A stretch of 64,000 bases of DNA, taken from NCBI RefSeq assembly GCF_001625215.2, contig NC_030388.2, positions 26,586,558 to 26,650,557 on the forward strand. Reading direction: 5' to 3'. Source of the stretch: Daucus carota subsp. sativus. Taxonomy: Eukaryota; Streptophyta; Magnoliopsida; Apiales; Apiaceae. Of this stretch, positions 35,931 to 47,485 are shown piece by piece (position 1 is the first letter of the stretch; every line of letters begins with the position of its first letter). Made by a program: the position numbers and the translations under genes. Below the pieces are notes generated by a model, which had not been told where the DNA came from, ran no database searches, and saw only the letters and a list, made by a program, of their open reading frames with translations.

Positions 35931-36060
35931 GCCGAAGAAAGACATGGAGATATACTGGGTCATCTTCTCTATGCTGCTAAATTAGCGGCAGAGAAAGAAG
36001 GTATCGTGGATGGATTTCGTATACTGAGTAACAATGGACCTGCTGCAGCCTGCATGCAAG
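35931..36060 (+). pseudogene. HIT-family (HINT-type) nucleotide-binding protein fragment
   Basis: One exon-sized stretch after TTTTCATAG reads AEERHGDILGHLLYAAK followed by EKEGIVDGFRILSNNGP, matching plant HINT proteins just before their catalytic HxHxH motif. The histidine-triad part is absent: after ACMQ the sequence loses similarity and meets a stop. A captured single exon within the probable Helitron, not a working gene. Confidence 0.78.
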
Positions 36061-37457
36061 TTGATACAACTTACAAGCCACAGTTGCCTTCATTAAACTC
36101 TTACTCATAGACTAAGTATAAGAGTCTTAGTCAGTAATTTTTAGTTACATTGTTGTCATGATTGATCTTTGATTCAGAGAGCTTTAGGAACTGGCCGAAG
36201 CACCGAAAAATATCCTCCAAAGCTGGATTAGCGACAGGTTCTTGCTGTCAAGATTCTGCATGAAAGTTGACATGGAGATTGTAGGTCAATTATTTATGAG
36301 ATGGTTGTTTCTTTTGCACAACTGTACTAACAATTCTAATTCGGTTCCTGTCTTTTTGCAAATGGAAAGTTTTCACATATTTCTCAGACAATTTTAAAAT
36401 TTATGTATATAATAATTTCCTCTATTGATTTATTGCATGAAATTTTGAGATTCAGATGATAGAGTAATTTTGTTATATTCCATAATTTATGTAGCATTAT
36501 TCACTGGTAAAGAGATATGGTCATTATATTTAGATAATAAAGATGACAACGGTTCTTTAAAAATCATTGTGATCTGGATACGTACTATCAGAAATTTGAC
36601 AATTGAAGGTAATCAGAGGAAGAGAATGCGCAGACTCTCAATGTGGCTGATTACCCTCTTGGACAAGCTCAACTCTGGCTCTGGTTTCTGATACTTACAT
36701 AAAAATTAGTAACAGTGTTTTTATATCATATTTTGGCAGTAAAATTTTTATAAATTGTTTATAATTTTATAATTTTTCTGCTTTTATCCTTTTTCTTTTT
36801 ATATATTGACCTAATTTTCAATTAATGCAAATTATAAAAAGTAATAATTGCTAAAATGTTAAATTAATATAAATAGGTATGTTATTTATACATGAAGTTT
36901 CAAATTTAAATTACAATTTTATATATTTGTTTGATTTGATCTCTTTAAGCTAATATAATTATTTGTTTAAGTGGTTTTAAACAAATTATATTAATTTAAG
37001 TGATATTAATTTATAATTTTATGAATTGAAAAAAGATGTGTAATACTAATATCTATACTCCAATTGTAACTACTACCGATTCCATCTTAATCTTTTTACA
37101 AATTATTAATGGTAGCAATAATTTTTCATATATTTAATATAACTTGATGAATATATTCTCATAATTTAGTTACTTTATTTTAAATTTAGTAATATATTTT
37201 TTAATCATCAACATACTAATAAAGATAAACAAGGATCACTTTTACCGCATCTGCAACAAATGATTTATAGTTATGATCCTCCCATTTCAAGACTAATGCT
37301 CCCACCGTTTATGACAATACAACCAATGATTTAGGATTATTATCCTCCAATTTCAAGATTAATGTTCTCACCTTCTATAGCGTCAGATATTAAGTTCTGT
37401 CAAATGAATTAAAATTCACTGAGAGATTAATATTAGATTGTGGGTCAAAAAATAGTA

Positions 37458-37694
37458 CTCCCTCCATCCCAAATTAGATGGCCCCGTTGACTTTGGGCAC
37501 ACAGTTTAAGGTTCATTGACCGTATAGCTACATGACTTATTTTTAAAATTTTATTTTTGCAAATAAATATTTAAATATGAAATTTTTATTTACAAAAGAA
37601 AAAATAAAAAAATAAATTTCGGAAGTAGACGGTCAATGCACCTAAAGTTACGTACCCAAAGTCAACGGGGCCATCTAATTTGGGATGGAGGTGG
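37458..37694. mobile_element. Stowaway-like MITE
   Basis: CTCCCTCCATCCCAAATTAG to CTAATTTGGGATGGAGG, inverted, with TA at 37456-37457. A second, one-ended CTCCCTCCGTCTATTAATAC fragment follows at about 37751-37790, just before the Helitron hairpin. Confidence 0.8.
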
Positions 37695-37848
37695 TATATG
37701 TGATTCGTAGCATCATGAACATCGTTTGGTAATTTAACACACTATTGTTACTCCCTCCGTCTATTAATACTTTTTCATGTTTGCATTTGTCACGTTTGTC
37801 GATACAACAAACATTACCCGTGTGCGAAACACGGGCCAGATATACTAG

Positions 37849-39435
37849 TTTTACTAATAGATATAGATAGTATTTGATTTTCATTTTACATGAATTTTAG
37901 ATAAAAATCGCAATGTTGATATAAAATTTTAAAATTAAGCATAATATTTCAAAATTTGATGAATTTTGGTGAGATTTCACAAACATAGAATCTATCAAAC
38001 GATTTCACAAAATTCATTATATACATTATTAAGTCTAAAAAAATCTATCAACATTTGAATATTATCAAATTTTAATAGATTTTAAATAATCTTAATTGAA
38101 TACCATCGAATTTTTAAGCATGAGTTAAATTTTGATTGAGTACTACCAGATTTTGCCGCATAATTTAAAACTCTAATTAAATTTTTCAAAATTTTGATAC
38201 CTTTTTCAAAAACCAAGCAGGATACACCTGAACTTCATAAATAAATAAAAAAAATTGAAATCTCAATTGATTACACCGCTTACGAGCATCTCTAAGCTAG
38301 AGGTTGGTTATAATAATTGGCTATACTGGATTTGTCAGACAATATATAAAATTTGCTAAATTTATAAGACATTTTATTTCAATAGTAGTGGTTATATTGA
38401 TTGATTAGATCCTAAAAAGAATGTTATATATAAACAGGTTATGTGTCATTTTTTACAGATCTATAATCATTTGATAAATATATTCTTAGGGTTTGATTAA
38501 AATTATAGATAAGAAGGGTGTAGCTTTGGCGTGTGAGTTTTTGGAGAAATTTTATATATTTCATATTTTTTATATGCCAACTCATTTTTTATTTAAGAAT
38601 TTATTTTAATTATAATTAAATAATATATAATAATAATAACAATAATAATAATATTCCGTCTGTTCCACTGGTTAGTAGAGTATATATTGATAGAGGGTAC
38701 GCGACACCTGTTTTAATATTCTTGTAAATTATAGTTTTGTAACCTATTTTTAAGATTTTTTTCTGAAAAAAAATGTAATAGATAAATTTTGTTTAAGAAA
38801 AAAAAATTAAAATAATTTACAAAATTATATTTTGTAAAAGTATTAAAATGCATGTCGAACAGTGCAAAAAAAACGTATCAAATTGAATAAGACAAAGAGT
38901 TGAATAAAATAAAGGGTTATTGATCAAAAAACTACGGTACTCTAATTTTTTTTTTGTTAAAATATTGTCAGTGTGAAACCTATTTCCAAAATTATTACTT
39001 TTTAAGTATTTTCAAAAATATAGTTTGTAACTTTTGTAAATGAAAATGCAACTTTGATTTAGAATTTTGAATAAATTAATTTTGATTGATATTAGTTGAT
39101 TATTTGCATTTAACTGTATACAGAAACACATCAAGATACATAAGATTGAACCCCAACCATATCGATCTCCTCATTGCAGATCAACCGCAAACTTAAATGA
39201 ACGAACTGCTTCTTAATTATCGGCAGAAATGGAGGCGCAATGTTCGATGACTGCGACGGCGAGGGCAGAGCGGAGGTGAGATTCGCATTGATGTGGAGAC
39301 TCTCACAAACGTTGAGAGATGGTGATAGTTTGTAATTGCGAATTTGCGAGGGTTTGTGATTACGAGAGTATTGTGGTTGAGAGACAGATGGTGGTTTGTG
39401 ATTGTGGTTGAGGTTTGCGATTCTAACCCTTATTC
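37849..39435. other. Intergenic with decayed MITE pieces
   Basis: 38286-38600 resembles the PIF/Harbinger element at 41219 (GAGCATCTCTAAGC left end, GGTTGGTTATAAT and CCAACTCATTTTT motifs) but lacks the right end. About 38653-38890 looks like a degraded Stowaway-type element (AAAGTATTAAAATGCATGTC interior). 39180-39430 is GA/TG-rich and unassigned. No gene seen. Confidence 0.4.
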
Positions 39436-39439
39436 TTTT

Positions 39440-39702
39440 TTGGGACGTCCAAAAAAAATAACCTATTATATTTATTATTTTTGAACACTACTTTACACTA
39501 TTACACTCACTATTTTCTTCCATTATCTTCATTATATAATAATATAAACAGTATTACACTCACTACTTTCTTCCACTATCTCAAATCTATTATTAAATAT
39601 TGATAGGTCTCACCACTTTTCACACTTCTCAACTGAACTTACTACCTTTTTCTTATTCTACGTGAAAGTCAAACCAGCTCATTCATTTTGGGACGGAGGG
39701 AG
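39440..39702. mobile_element. Stowaway-like MITE, left end missing
   Basis: The right end TTTTGGGACGGAGGGAG followed by TA (39703-39704) is intact. The left side begins internally at about TTGGGACGTCCAAAAAA. Interior matches 41634-41938. Confidence 0.65.
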
Positions 39703-39735
39703 TAGTAATTAAGATCGCAGAACGCAACTTATTAC

Positions 39736-39980
39736 GAGGCCGTTTGGGTAAGCTTAAAACAAGTGTTTCTTGCTTAAAATAAAAAAGTGGAGTAGAAGTT
39801 AGAAGCAAGTTAAGACTTATAAGTGATTAAAGTATTTGGGAAATAAGCAGAAGCCCTGAACAAAAGCTAGCATTCCTAACTTTTTATAAGTGCTTCTTGA
39901 CTTTTTACATAAACGGTACAAATAAGTGCTTCTAACTTATAAATCAGAAGCCCGGCTTAAAGCGGGAAACAAACACCCCC
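39736..39980. mobile_element. MITE with GGCCGTTTGGG/GGGTGTTTG ends
   Basis: GAGGCCGTTTGGGTAAGC at the left and GGGGGTGTTTGTTTCCCGC from the right on the minus strand; flanks TAC and TAT may be a 3-bp duplication. Same group as 15054 and 17367. Confidence 0.6.
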
Positions 39981-40284
39981 TATGTAACACATTATTAACC
40001 ATATATGATTTCAAATAATAGTCAAGTGACGGGTTTAAATACTCATTTGTAAGATACATAAGTCTAAATTGTCGAAAAATACCAAATTTTTAAAGTTGTA
40101 TTTGGATAATCATTTGTAAGACACAAAAAATCGCATTTGCATTTGTGATTGATTTAGATTGATTAGTTGTAAATATGGTTGAAACAGTTCTAAACTGCAT
40201 TTTTAAAAATATTCTTTTTAAATTTGTATTTTTGAAAATATTTTTTCCTAAAAGTATATTTAGAAATACTTTTTGTAAGTAGTA

Positions 40285-40580
40285 CTCCCTCCGTCCCAGT
40301 CATTTGTATACAAATGGCTGAGACACGGAGACCAAGAAAAAAGGTAAAAGATGAGTAAACTGTAAAGTTAGGTGAAAAGTGAGTAGAGTGGTGGGACTCA
40401 TTTATATTTAATAATAGATTTGAGATAGTGGAGGAAATTAGTGGGTGTAATAGTGTTTATATTATTATAGAATGGAGATAGTGGAAGAAAGTAGTTGGGG
40501 TAATGTTATTTTATATTATAAAATTACTATTTTTGGTATGTATATAATTGATGGAACGTCCAAAAAAAAAAACTGTATAC
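40285..40580. mobile_element. Stowaway-like MITE, right end degraded
   Basis: Left CTCCCTCCGTCCCAGTCATT after TA (40283-40284). The interior is nearly collinear with 20509-21021 without its nested insertion. The right end stops after GGAACGTCCAAAAAA and lacks GGAGGGAG. Confidence 0.7.
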
Positions 40581-41218
40581 ACTCTAAAATAAATATTAAC
40601 CACCGGACTCCGCGATCACATTGTAATGTTTATTAGTACATCTTTGGAAAATTTTGGACGTCACGCATTACACGCCACGATTTACTAATTCATCTAAAAT
40701 GTCTGTATTTGACTTTTACAACAGAAAACATTATTTCAAGTTGAACATATGCATGTCTGCCCGACTTTATGGTCATGTTTAATCAAATCTATGTTGGTAG
40801 TTTTATTTAGATATCTATTCTCAACTTTTTAGACTTTTCTCTTGAAATATTATTTTTCTATTTTTCTTATTAATTCGACGCTTACCCATTTTTTGTACCT
40901 AACAAATTCGTTCGCACCATTAACATCCACGGTTGAACCAAAATTTTGTTAATATTTCTTCTTTCTACTTATTTCAACTGTCAGTCCTGCAGGACGTATT
41001 TGTTAGATATTATGAGATTATCTCATTAAAATATTTTCCTTAAATAAATTTTAAGTAGATATCTATTTAGTTACAATTATAAACTAATGTTTTTATACTT
41101 TTCATTTTTCAATAGCAATTTATTGGTTTTGACTTTTGAGTTTTGACAGATAGTCAGCCACCCTCAAAAGCTAGTGTACAGTACTATTCGTACAACTGAA
41201 CATGCCTTTTCATATTTA
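40581..41218. other. Intergenic, no gene seen
   Basis: AT-rich spacer; nothing recognised. Confidence 0.5.
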
Positions 41219-41612
41219 GAGCATTTCCAACGGGTTGGCTATAATCGTTGGCTAAATTGGACCTGTATGACATTATGTAAAATTTGCTGAACCTGCAAAA
41301 CATTTTGCTTCAATGATACTGGCTATATTGGTTGGCTATAATTTAAAAATAGTATGTTATTAATATTTTAAATTGTTAAAATAGAATACATCAGTTCAAT
41401 ATAGTAATAAATGATGTACAATCTTCCTACAAATTTTCATACAGACCTGTAGAGGTTCGACAAATTTAGCCATCCATAGCAGGTTGGCTAAATTTATAAA
41501 CAACAGGTGAGCATGGTTGGAATTGAGTTTTTGGAGCTGTTGGCTAAATTTTTTTATTTTAAGTATGCCAACTCACTTTTTAGCCAAGGGCTTTAGATGG
41601 TTGGAGATGCTC
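41219..41612. mobile_element. PIF/Harbinger-like MITE of the GAGCATCTCCAAC type
   Basis: 394 bp with TTA at 41216-41218 and 41613-41615. Inverted ends GAGCATTTCCAACGGGTTGG and, from the right, GAGCATCTCCAACCATC. The 64-codon frame at 41517 lies across this and the next element and is not a gene. Confidence 0.8.
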
Positions 41613-41633
41613 TTAACATATGTTAGTATGATA

Positions 41634-41938
41634 CGCCCTCAATCCCTTCTCATTTCTTTACAGTTACTATTTTTGGATGTCCCTCTAATTTTTTTACATT
41701 ACTATAAATAGTAAGTTTTTCTCATCATTACACCCACTATCTTCCCCCACTATCTCATATTTAACAATAAAAACTACTATTACACCCACTACTTTCCTCC
41801 ACTATCTCAAATCTATTATTAAATATTGATTGGTCCCACCACTTTACCCACTTTTCATCTAACTTTACTCATTTTTCATACATTGTCTTGGTCTCCGTGT
41901 CCCCCTCCAATATAAACAATTGAGGGGGAAGGAGGGAG
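41634..41938. mobile_element. Stowaway-like MITE
   Basis: 305 bp, CGCCCTCAATCCCTTCTCAT to GAGGGGGAAGGAGGGAG, with TA at 41632-41633 and 41939-41940. Confidence 0.82.
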
Positions 41939-42141
41939 TATGATTTTTATATGACTAGCATTGTTCACGATAAAAAAAAATAATACAAATTATGGATTGG
42001 AGAATATATCATCACCATATTATAAAATATCTCGCAATATCTTCTATAATAAATGTGAGCTAGTGTTTTATTTTGTGGCAAACAAGAGCATCTTTAACAA
42101 TAATAACTAAAATTAGTCTTAAAATGTACCTTACGGAGAAT

Positions 42142-42222
42142 TTAATACATCCTCTCAGGCAGAATGATTTTACTTTGGGAAAAATTAGTCTTAAAATCAT
42201 TCTGCCTGAGAGGATGTATTAA
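42142..42222. repeat. Perfect 31-bp inverted repeat with a 19-nt loop
   Basis: Arms 42142-42172 and 42192-42222 are exact reverse complements with no mismatch. RNA from either strand would fold into a stable hairpin. A 15-bp direct repeat AATTAGTCTTAAAAT also occurs near 42111 and 42183. It lies about 590 bp upstream of the first hydrolase start. Could be a MITE remnant, an inverted duplication or a small-RNA precursor. Confidence 0.85.
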
Positions 42223-42737
42223 TCTGTGGAAACTCTTGTAATGTTTAGTGAAAATAATATGTCAGATTGAGCTGTATTCGCTTGATTTATAAATCAACTA
42301 TGATTTTTTATTCTGCGAAATCATCTCAATCATAAACACTACTCTATAATTTTGTATATTATAATATTTCATCACATTTACTTATTGAAGCTGTTCTGGT
42401 TATATTTTCCTTGATACCAAATCAAAAGATACTAATTGAATGCCGTCGAAGTTGAAACATAATTTAAAATTCATTGAATATCATCATATTATAGTATAAT
42501 TTAATATTTCAATTAAATATCTAGAAATTCGGTTACATATTTTAAAATCCAAATTGAATATTCTCCGATTTCATCAATAAAAAGTAACTATTTAAAATTT
42601 CAATTAAATACATAGATACTAATTCATGAAAAAGTAATCATAAATTCGTATCTTAAACATATCGCACAGTATCTTTTTATTCTCCTATTTTAATTGTGGA
42701 AGCGGGCCATATATACAGACGTGCCGCCTATAATGCC

Positions 42738-42743
42738 TATAAA
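42738..42743 (+). promoter_or_regulatory. TATA box of hydrolase gene 1
   Basis: CCTATAAATG, 70 bp before the ATG. The flanking TATAATGCC is shared with the second paralog, which supports a conserved core promoter. Confidence 0.6.
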
Positions 42744-42813
42744 TGCTACGCAATATCTGGTTCGAGAGAGCATCTCGAAAAAGTTTTCGTATAGTTAATT
42801 TAGACAGAAAATC

Positions 42814-44806
42814 ATGGTGAATATTTTTAAGATGCTAGTTTCGCCACTAGTAAACGGGGCGGTGAAACTAGCCGGGCTGACTCCTAAACTCGTAGAGATC
42901 GAACCCGGAACAGTACTAAATATTTGGGTACCAACCGAAACCCTGAAAAATACCACAAAAATTCCTCACAAGCCGGTTGTAGTGTTTCTTCATAGCTTTG
43001 CTGCAAACGGAATTCTGACATGGTTTTTTCAAGCCATATCTTTATCGGGCACGTATTCTGTCTACGTGCCCGATTTCATATTTTTCGGTGACTCGACCAC
43101 CGATAAATCAGACCGCACAACGGCTTTTCAAGCCGAGTGCATAGCCAAAGGGTTATCGAAACTAGGAGTCGAAAAATGCACAATTGTTGGTCTTAGCTAT
43201 GGGGGTATGGTAGGGTTCAAAATGGCGAGGAATTATCCTGACTTGGTTGAGTCCATGGTGGTCTCGGGCACGTTGATGGAGATGACGGAGTCGATAAATT
43301 CTGCGTTGCTGAAAAAATTTAACGCGAATAGCTGGTCAGATTTGCTGATGCCAACTTCTGTTGATGGTGTAAAAGAGATGATGAGTGTTGGGACTCATAA
43401 GTTGCCGTGGCTACCTGATTTCTTTTACAAACATTTTCTAGAGGTATGTTTTACTTACTTTGTTTCGATATTGGCTTTTTTCATGTAAAGTTGAGAATTT
43501 TTGATTTTATGTGAAAAAAGGCATATCAATATTTGACTTTTGTGCTTGTTAATTTCGTAGCATCTTTCTAGAATTAACTAGTCAATTTTGTTGGATTATC
43601 GTGTTTCCGTGGCTTTCAATTTTCTTCCGTCTTTTCATCAATGCAATGCGAGACTATAAGGTGTTTGATACCATTCTCGGAGGGTTATAAGTCATCATTC
43701 CCCAATATTCTTTCATGAATAGTACGTGCTTATTAAGCTTTGAATTCACATGATGGCCTAATTTTGGGTCAAAAAGATAGAGAGCAAAGTTGTTTTACGA
43801 GTCTGATATAATTGTGTGGGTAAATTTATTCTTTGGGAATAAAAATATATATTTGAAAAAAGTATGTGTCATTATATGTTATTTCTAAAATAAATCTTCA
43901 TCTTATTTTTTACTGAAAATTATATTATATATTAATAATAATTGAGACTTGAGCAGAATATATTATATTTTCCATAATATATTATATTTTCCTAAAAAAA
44001 TTTCCCAAATTTATGTGGCTATGTGTGATTAGTTACACTCGTACTGACAAATAAAATAATGAGATTCCTATATGCACATAAACCACCCAACCAAAGATCT
44101 GTCAGGTATCTGTTAGTCATTTGCATGTCATTATCAAATTAAATCTCAGTTAACTTTTATATGACAAATGGACTAAATAGATGGTTATTGCAGGCTTTAT
44201 TTGATAACAGGAAGGAGAGAAATGAACTTTTGAAGGCTTTGGTTGTTAAGGACAAAGATGCAGGTTTACCGAACTACACCCAGGTTTATTACTGCTCATT
44301 ATTGATCAAAAATCCCTAATTATGATTAATGTTTATTTAGACATAAATATGAAAAATTGTCTCTTTGTTTTGGTGGATTGGGAGGTGGAAAAAGAGGATT
44401 TTAGACATACGACTCACATCTTTGCTGTTCATAATAAATTTGCAGAGGATTCATTTATTGTGGGGAGATGATGACAAGATTTTCAACTCCGACATTGTTA
44501 GCAACATTAAGGAGTAAGTATGACTATAGATATAATTCCTCGAACACATACGTACATATATTTGTATTACACCAGCTCATATAATACATTTACACAAGCC
44601 TTATTGAAAATATATAATGTATGACAATATATGTAGTATCTACTAATCATTGGAATACAAAATCTTGCAGAAATTTAGGAGAGAAAGCGAGTGTCGAATA
44701 CATAGGCAAGGCAGGACATTTGTCACCAATGGAGCGACCGTTTGTATTCACTCAGTGTCTTAAGAAAGTTCTTTCTTCCTTCCAGACTGAAGTTAAGAAT
44801 AAATAG
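42814..44806 (+). CDS. Alpha/beta-hydrolase fold protein, paralog 1
   Basis: Exons 42814-43443, 44194-44283, 44446-44513 and 44671-44806; 924 nt, 307 residues. Family pattern is that of plant alpha/beta hydrolases with YVPDFIFFGDS and FQAECIAKGL blocks (unknown substrates; probably cytosolic, no clear cleavable signal). Catalytic triad candidates: Ser128 in GLSYGG, Asp248-250 in LLWGDDDK, His279 in KAGHLSP. The usual HGF oxyanion motif reads HSF at 60-62. Intron 1 is 750 bp. Nothing is broken, so it is likely functional. It is 5' of, and parallel to, its paralog at 47486. Epoxide hydrolase, esterase or lipase activity cannot be told apart by sequence alone. Confidence 0.9.
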
Positions 44807-45667
44807 TACCGCATCAGTTTCTTAAGAAATGTTTGGTTGTTTAATTGAGTTCTTGTTGGATACTGTGATTTCAAGATTTATGTTTATGTTTGACTAAAAT
44901 AATATTTCATTTTGGATTTTTGGATGTTGGATGATTTTGTTATCAAGTTCAAGTAATTATAATTTTTGAATCGAATTGTTCCAGTGCAATATCTGTCAAG
45001 GGTTTTCAATTTATTGCATTTTCTATGTTAATTGTCAAATTATGATGTTATGATCAAATTACTCTATGAAACTGTGAGGAAATAATTTTCCTTCAAGAGT
45101 GATTTTTGATTTCTTAAAACTTAAGAGACTGGTTTAACATGCTCAGAAAGTTAAGGTACCCAAGTTTAAGTTTTCATCAAATATAAAGAAAGATAGGTTA
45201 CCTTCTGCCATTAAGCATAATACAAAATCTGCCCTCCCTCTTCACAGATGTATAGTTCTGGTTCTGGATATAACAGCATAGTTGTGATTCTAATTGGTTG
45301 CTGTATATTACAGCAAGTGGTGTGGTTTTACATGTCATGACTACTTCCTGCAGCTCTAAATCTCTGCTTTTACTACAAGTCCCTAAAGTGTGTACATTCT
45401 AAATTTCTAACACTTGTGATGAACCGAATTTCTCAGACATTCAGATCAGACTTTTCGTTAAGGTGATACGGAATGGAAGATTAGAAAATTTATTAAATTT
45501 GTGCATGGTTTATTTATGACTGAATACAACTGGTTCGGTTAACTGTCTAAACTCACAAGTGGATATAATAGTTTTAAGTTAAACGGAGATCTTACTATAA
45601 TTCAACCTCTGCTTTAGCTTGAGGCACAACCATGTAAGAGGGACCATAACACCTTTCCATGCATATC

Positions 45668-46365
45668 TTTTTTTTTTTATAAGCAACAGAGATATATTAA
45701 AAGATAATAAAGTAGCAAAAGATACAAGACCCATGCGACCAAACAGAAGAAACAAGATCACAGACCTAAACCTGAACCCACGGACGCCATAGAATCTAAG
45801 CCAGAGAGCATAATACTACTAATACAAAACCCAAGAAGCGACAAAATAGACTAGCAGGCTGAACACTATAAGAGCTTGATGGATTAAAAGTAATATCCTT
45901 CCATCTCCATGAGCATCTGGTCCACGTTCATTAGATTGATACTTGCATCACCAAAATACGGAACAGAGGGGACAGCATGGAAGGCATCAAAGCCACTGGG
46001 AAGAGCATTAGAGAGATTGAGGCTGTGAGAGTTTTTAAGCATCTTGGCTTCGAGAATGTCTTTAAGGCACTGCCCATTTTCTGCAATAGCATCGAGATTA
46101 ATTACCACTTTTTCCATTTCCTTGGAGATATGTTTCAGAATTCCATTGTCAATGAATTTGATCGCCTCCGGATAAAAAGCCCATCATTGTTGAAAGCATA
46201 GCCTTCAAAGACCTTCTCTTTGCCCCTAGCAGACGGGCCAGCCTTGGAAGATGTTCCAGCAGACGAAACATCATTAGAGCTAGACTTGAGCTCAATGTTG
46301 ATAACTAGTTTGATAGGCTTGCTCTCTTGTATAAATGAATCCTTCGGTTGGGTGGTAAAACAGGG
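45668..46365 (-). mobile_element. Retroposon-like insertion between the duplicates (minus strand)
   Basis: On the minus strand the sequence ends in TTTAATATATCTCTGTTGC followed by TTATAAA and a poly(A) run (poly(T) at 45669-45680 on plus), the typical 3' tail of plant LINEs. Upstream is a 77-codon frame (45884-46117, starting MEKVVINLDAIAENG) that extends further without a clear start and has no family I recognise. Absent from the corresponding place in the other duplicate. The 5' limit and target duplication were not found. Confidence 0.45.
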
Positions 46366-47169
46366 GTGGACATGAGAAGGTGGTATGAATATTGTTTTTG
46401 ATATTATTATTTCAGAAAATATTATAATAAAAAAATTATGTGTATAAATAAATGTTATTAATAATAAAAAGTATTTATAATTTTTTATATAATAAAGTAA
46501 TTTAATTTAATAAATAAAATTATAGATCATATAGGGAAAAGTATCATCTCAATATGTTAATGATTGATAATTACCCGTTATAGACTTATAAAATAATATC
46601 AATTATTACGCATTAAATTATTTGAAACGCGCTCTTTCAATTTCTCAATTACACAAATAAATAGTATCTTCGCTAGCTATTATATAAATCATATAAAATA
46701 AATTGCACTAAATACAGAGATATAATCGAATTTCAGACAGGTTCAATCTCGATCTACATCCTGATCTCTACAAATTCATCATTCTTTGAAAACCAAAACA
46801 ATCCTTAAGTATTTAAATATCAACATATTTTAATGAATTTTTAGCAATTTTAATTGAATACAATCATATTTTTAAATCATAATTTTAAATGCTGATTGAA
46901 TATTGTCAGATTTCAGAATAATTTGAAATCTCAATCGAATATCCTAATATTCTGTTACATTTCCTAATATTCGAATTAAATACCCTCAATTTCATGAATA
47001 AAAAAAATCTTTAAAATTTTAATTGAAAATACCCCTAATATTATTTGCAACATGCAAAATAAAAAGATACTAATTCATGAAAAGGTAATCATAAATCTAT
47101 ATCTTAAAAGTATCTCGCAGAGTATCTTTTTTTGAGAGCAGATACGTGCCGGCTAACGGCTATAATGCC

Positions 47170-47175
47170 TATAAA
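47170..47175 (+). promoter_or_regulatory. TATA box of hydrolase gene 2, displaced by a MITE
   Basis: CCTATAAATA, equivalent to 42738-42743. The MITE starts five bases downstream, so the ATG is 310 bp away instead of 70 bp. Removing the MITE and one TA restores 73 bp. Confidence 0.6.
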
Positions 47176-47180
47176 TATTA

Positions 47181-47415
47181 CTCCCTCCGTCCCATTGAAT
47201 TGTTAACATAACTTTTTGGCACGCTTTTTAAGGCTTCAATAAAATATAGTTCCATGATGTTTTTTTTTATAAAAAAAATTCTGAATAAAAGTTTGATGTC
47301 TAAACTTTTATTCAGAAAAAAAATAAATTTAAAAAATATTATATTGCTATATTTTATAAGAGCCTCAAAATGCGTGCAAACAGTGTACGTTAACAATCCC
47401 ACGGGACTGAGGGAG
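47181..47415. mobile_element. Stowaway-like MITE in the core promoter/leader of hydrolase gene 2
   Basis: 235 bp, CTCCCTCCGTCCCATTGAAT to GGGACTGAGGGAG, TA at 47179-47180 and 47416-47417. Sequence on either side matches a continuous stretch of paralog 1 at about 42735-42760, proving the insertion followed the duplication or hit only one copy. Confidence 0.88.
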
Positions 47416-47485
47416 TATGCAATATCTCTGATCTGAGAGAGCACCGTTCAGAAAGTTTTCGTAGTGTTAATTCAGACAGAGAATT

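Larger units (their letters stand above)
31141..37848 (+). mobile_element. Probable gene-fragment-carrying Helitron, about 6.7 kb
   Basis: The 3' end is clear: hairpin CCCGTGT-GCGAA-ACACGGG at 37817-37835, then CTAG at 37845-37848 followed by T. The 5' end is placed at A^TCTATATC (31140/31141), which meets the A^TC rule but lies in a TATATC microsatellite, so it is less sure. Inside are fragments of RPL15 and a HIT gene on the same strand, a nested Mutator-like MITE (35691) and a Stowaway-like MITE (37458). No Rep/helicase reading was found. Other intron-like and exon-like pieces (for example 33096-33171 and 34840-34920) were not identified. Confidence 0.55.
42420..45610 (+). repeat. Tandem segmental duplication, left copy
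   Basis: About 3.2 kb homologous in order to 46830-50010: upstream AT-rich sequence, TATA region, the four-exon hydrolase gene and about 800 bp of 3' flank (both copies share AACACTTGTGATGAACC and AGTTAAACGGAGATCT). The limits are approximate. Confidence 0.8.
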
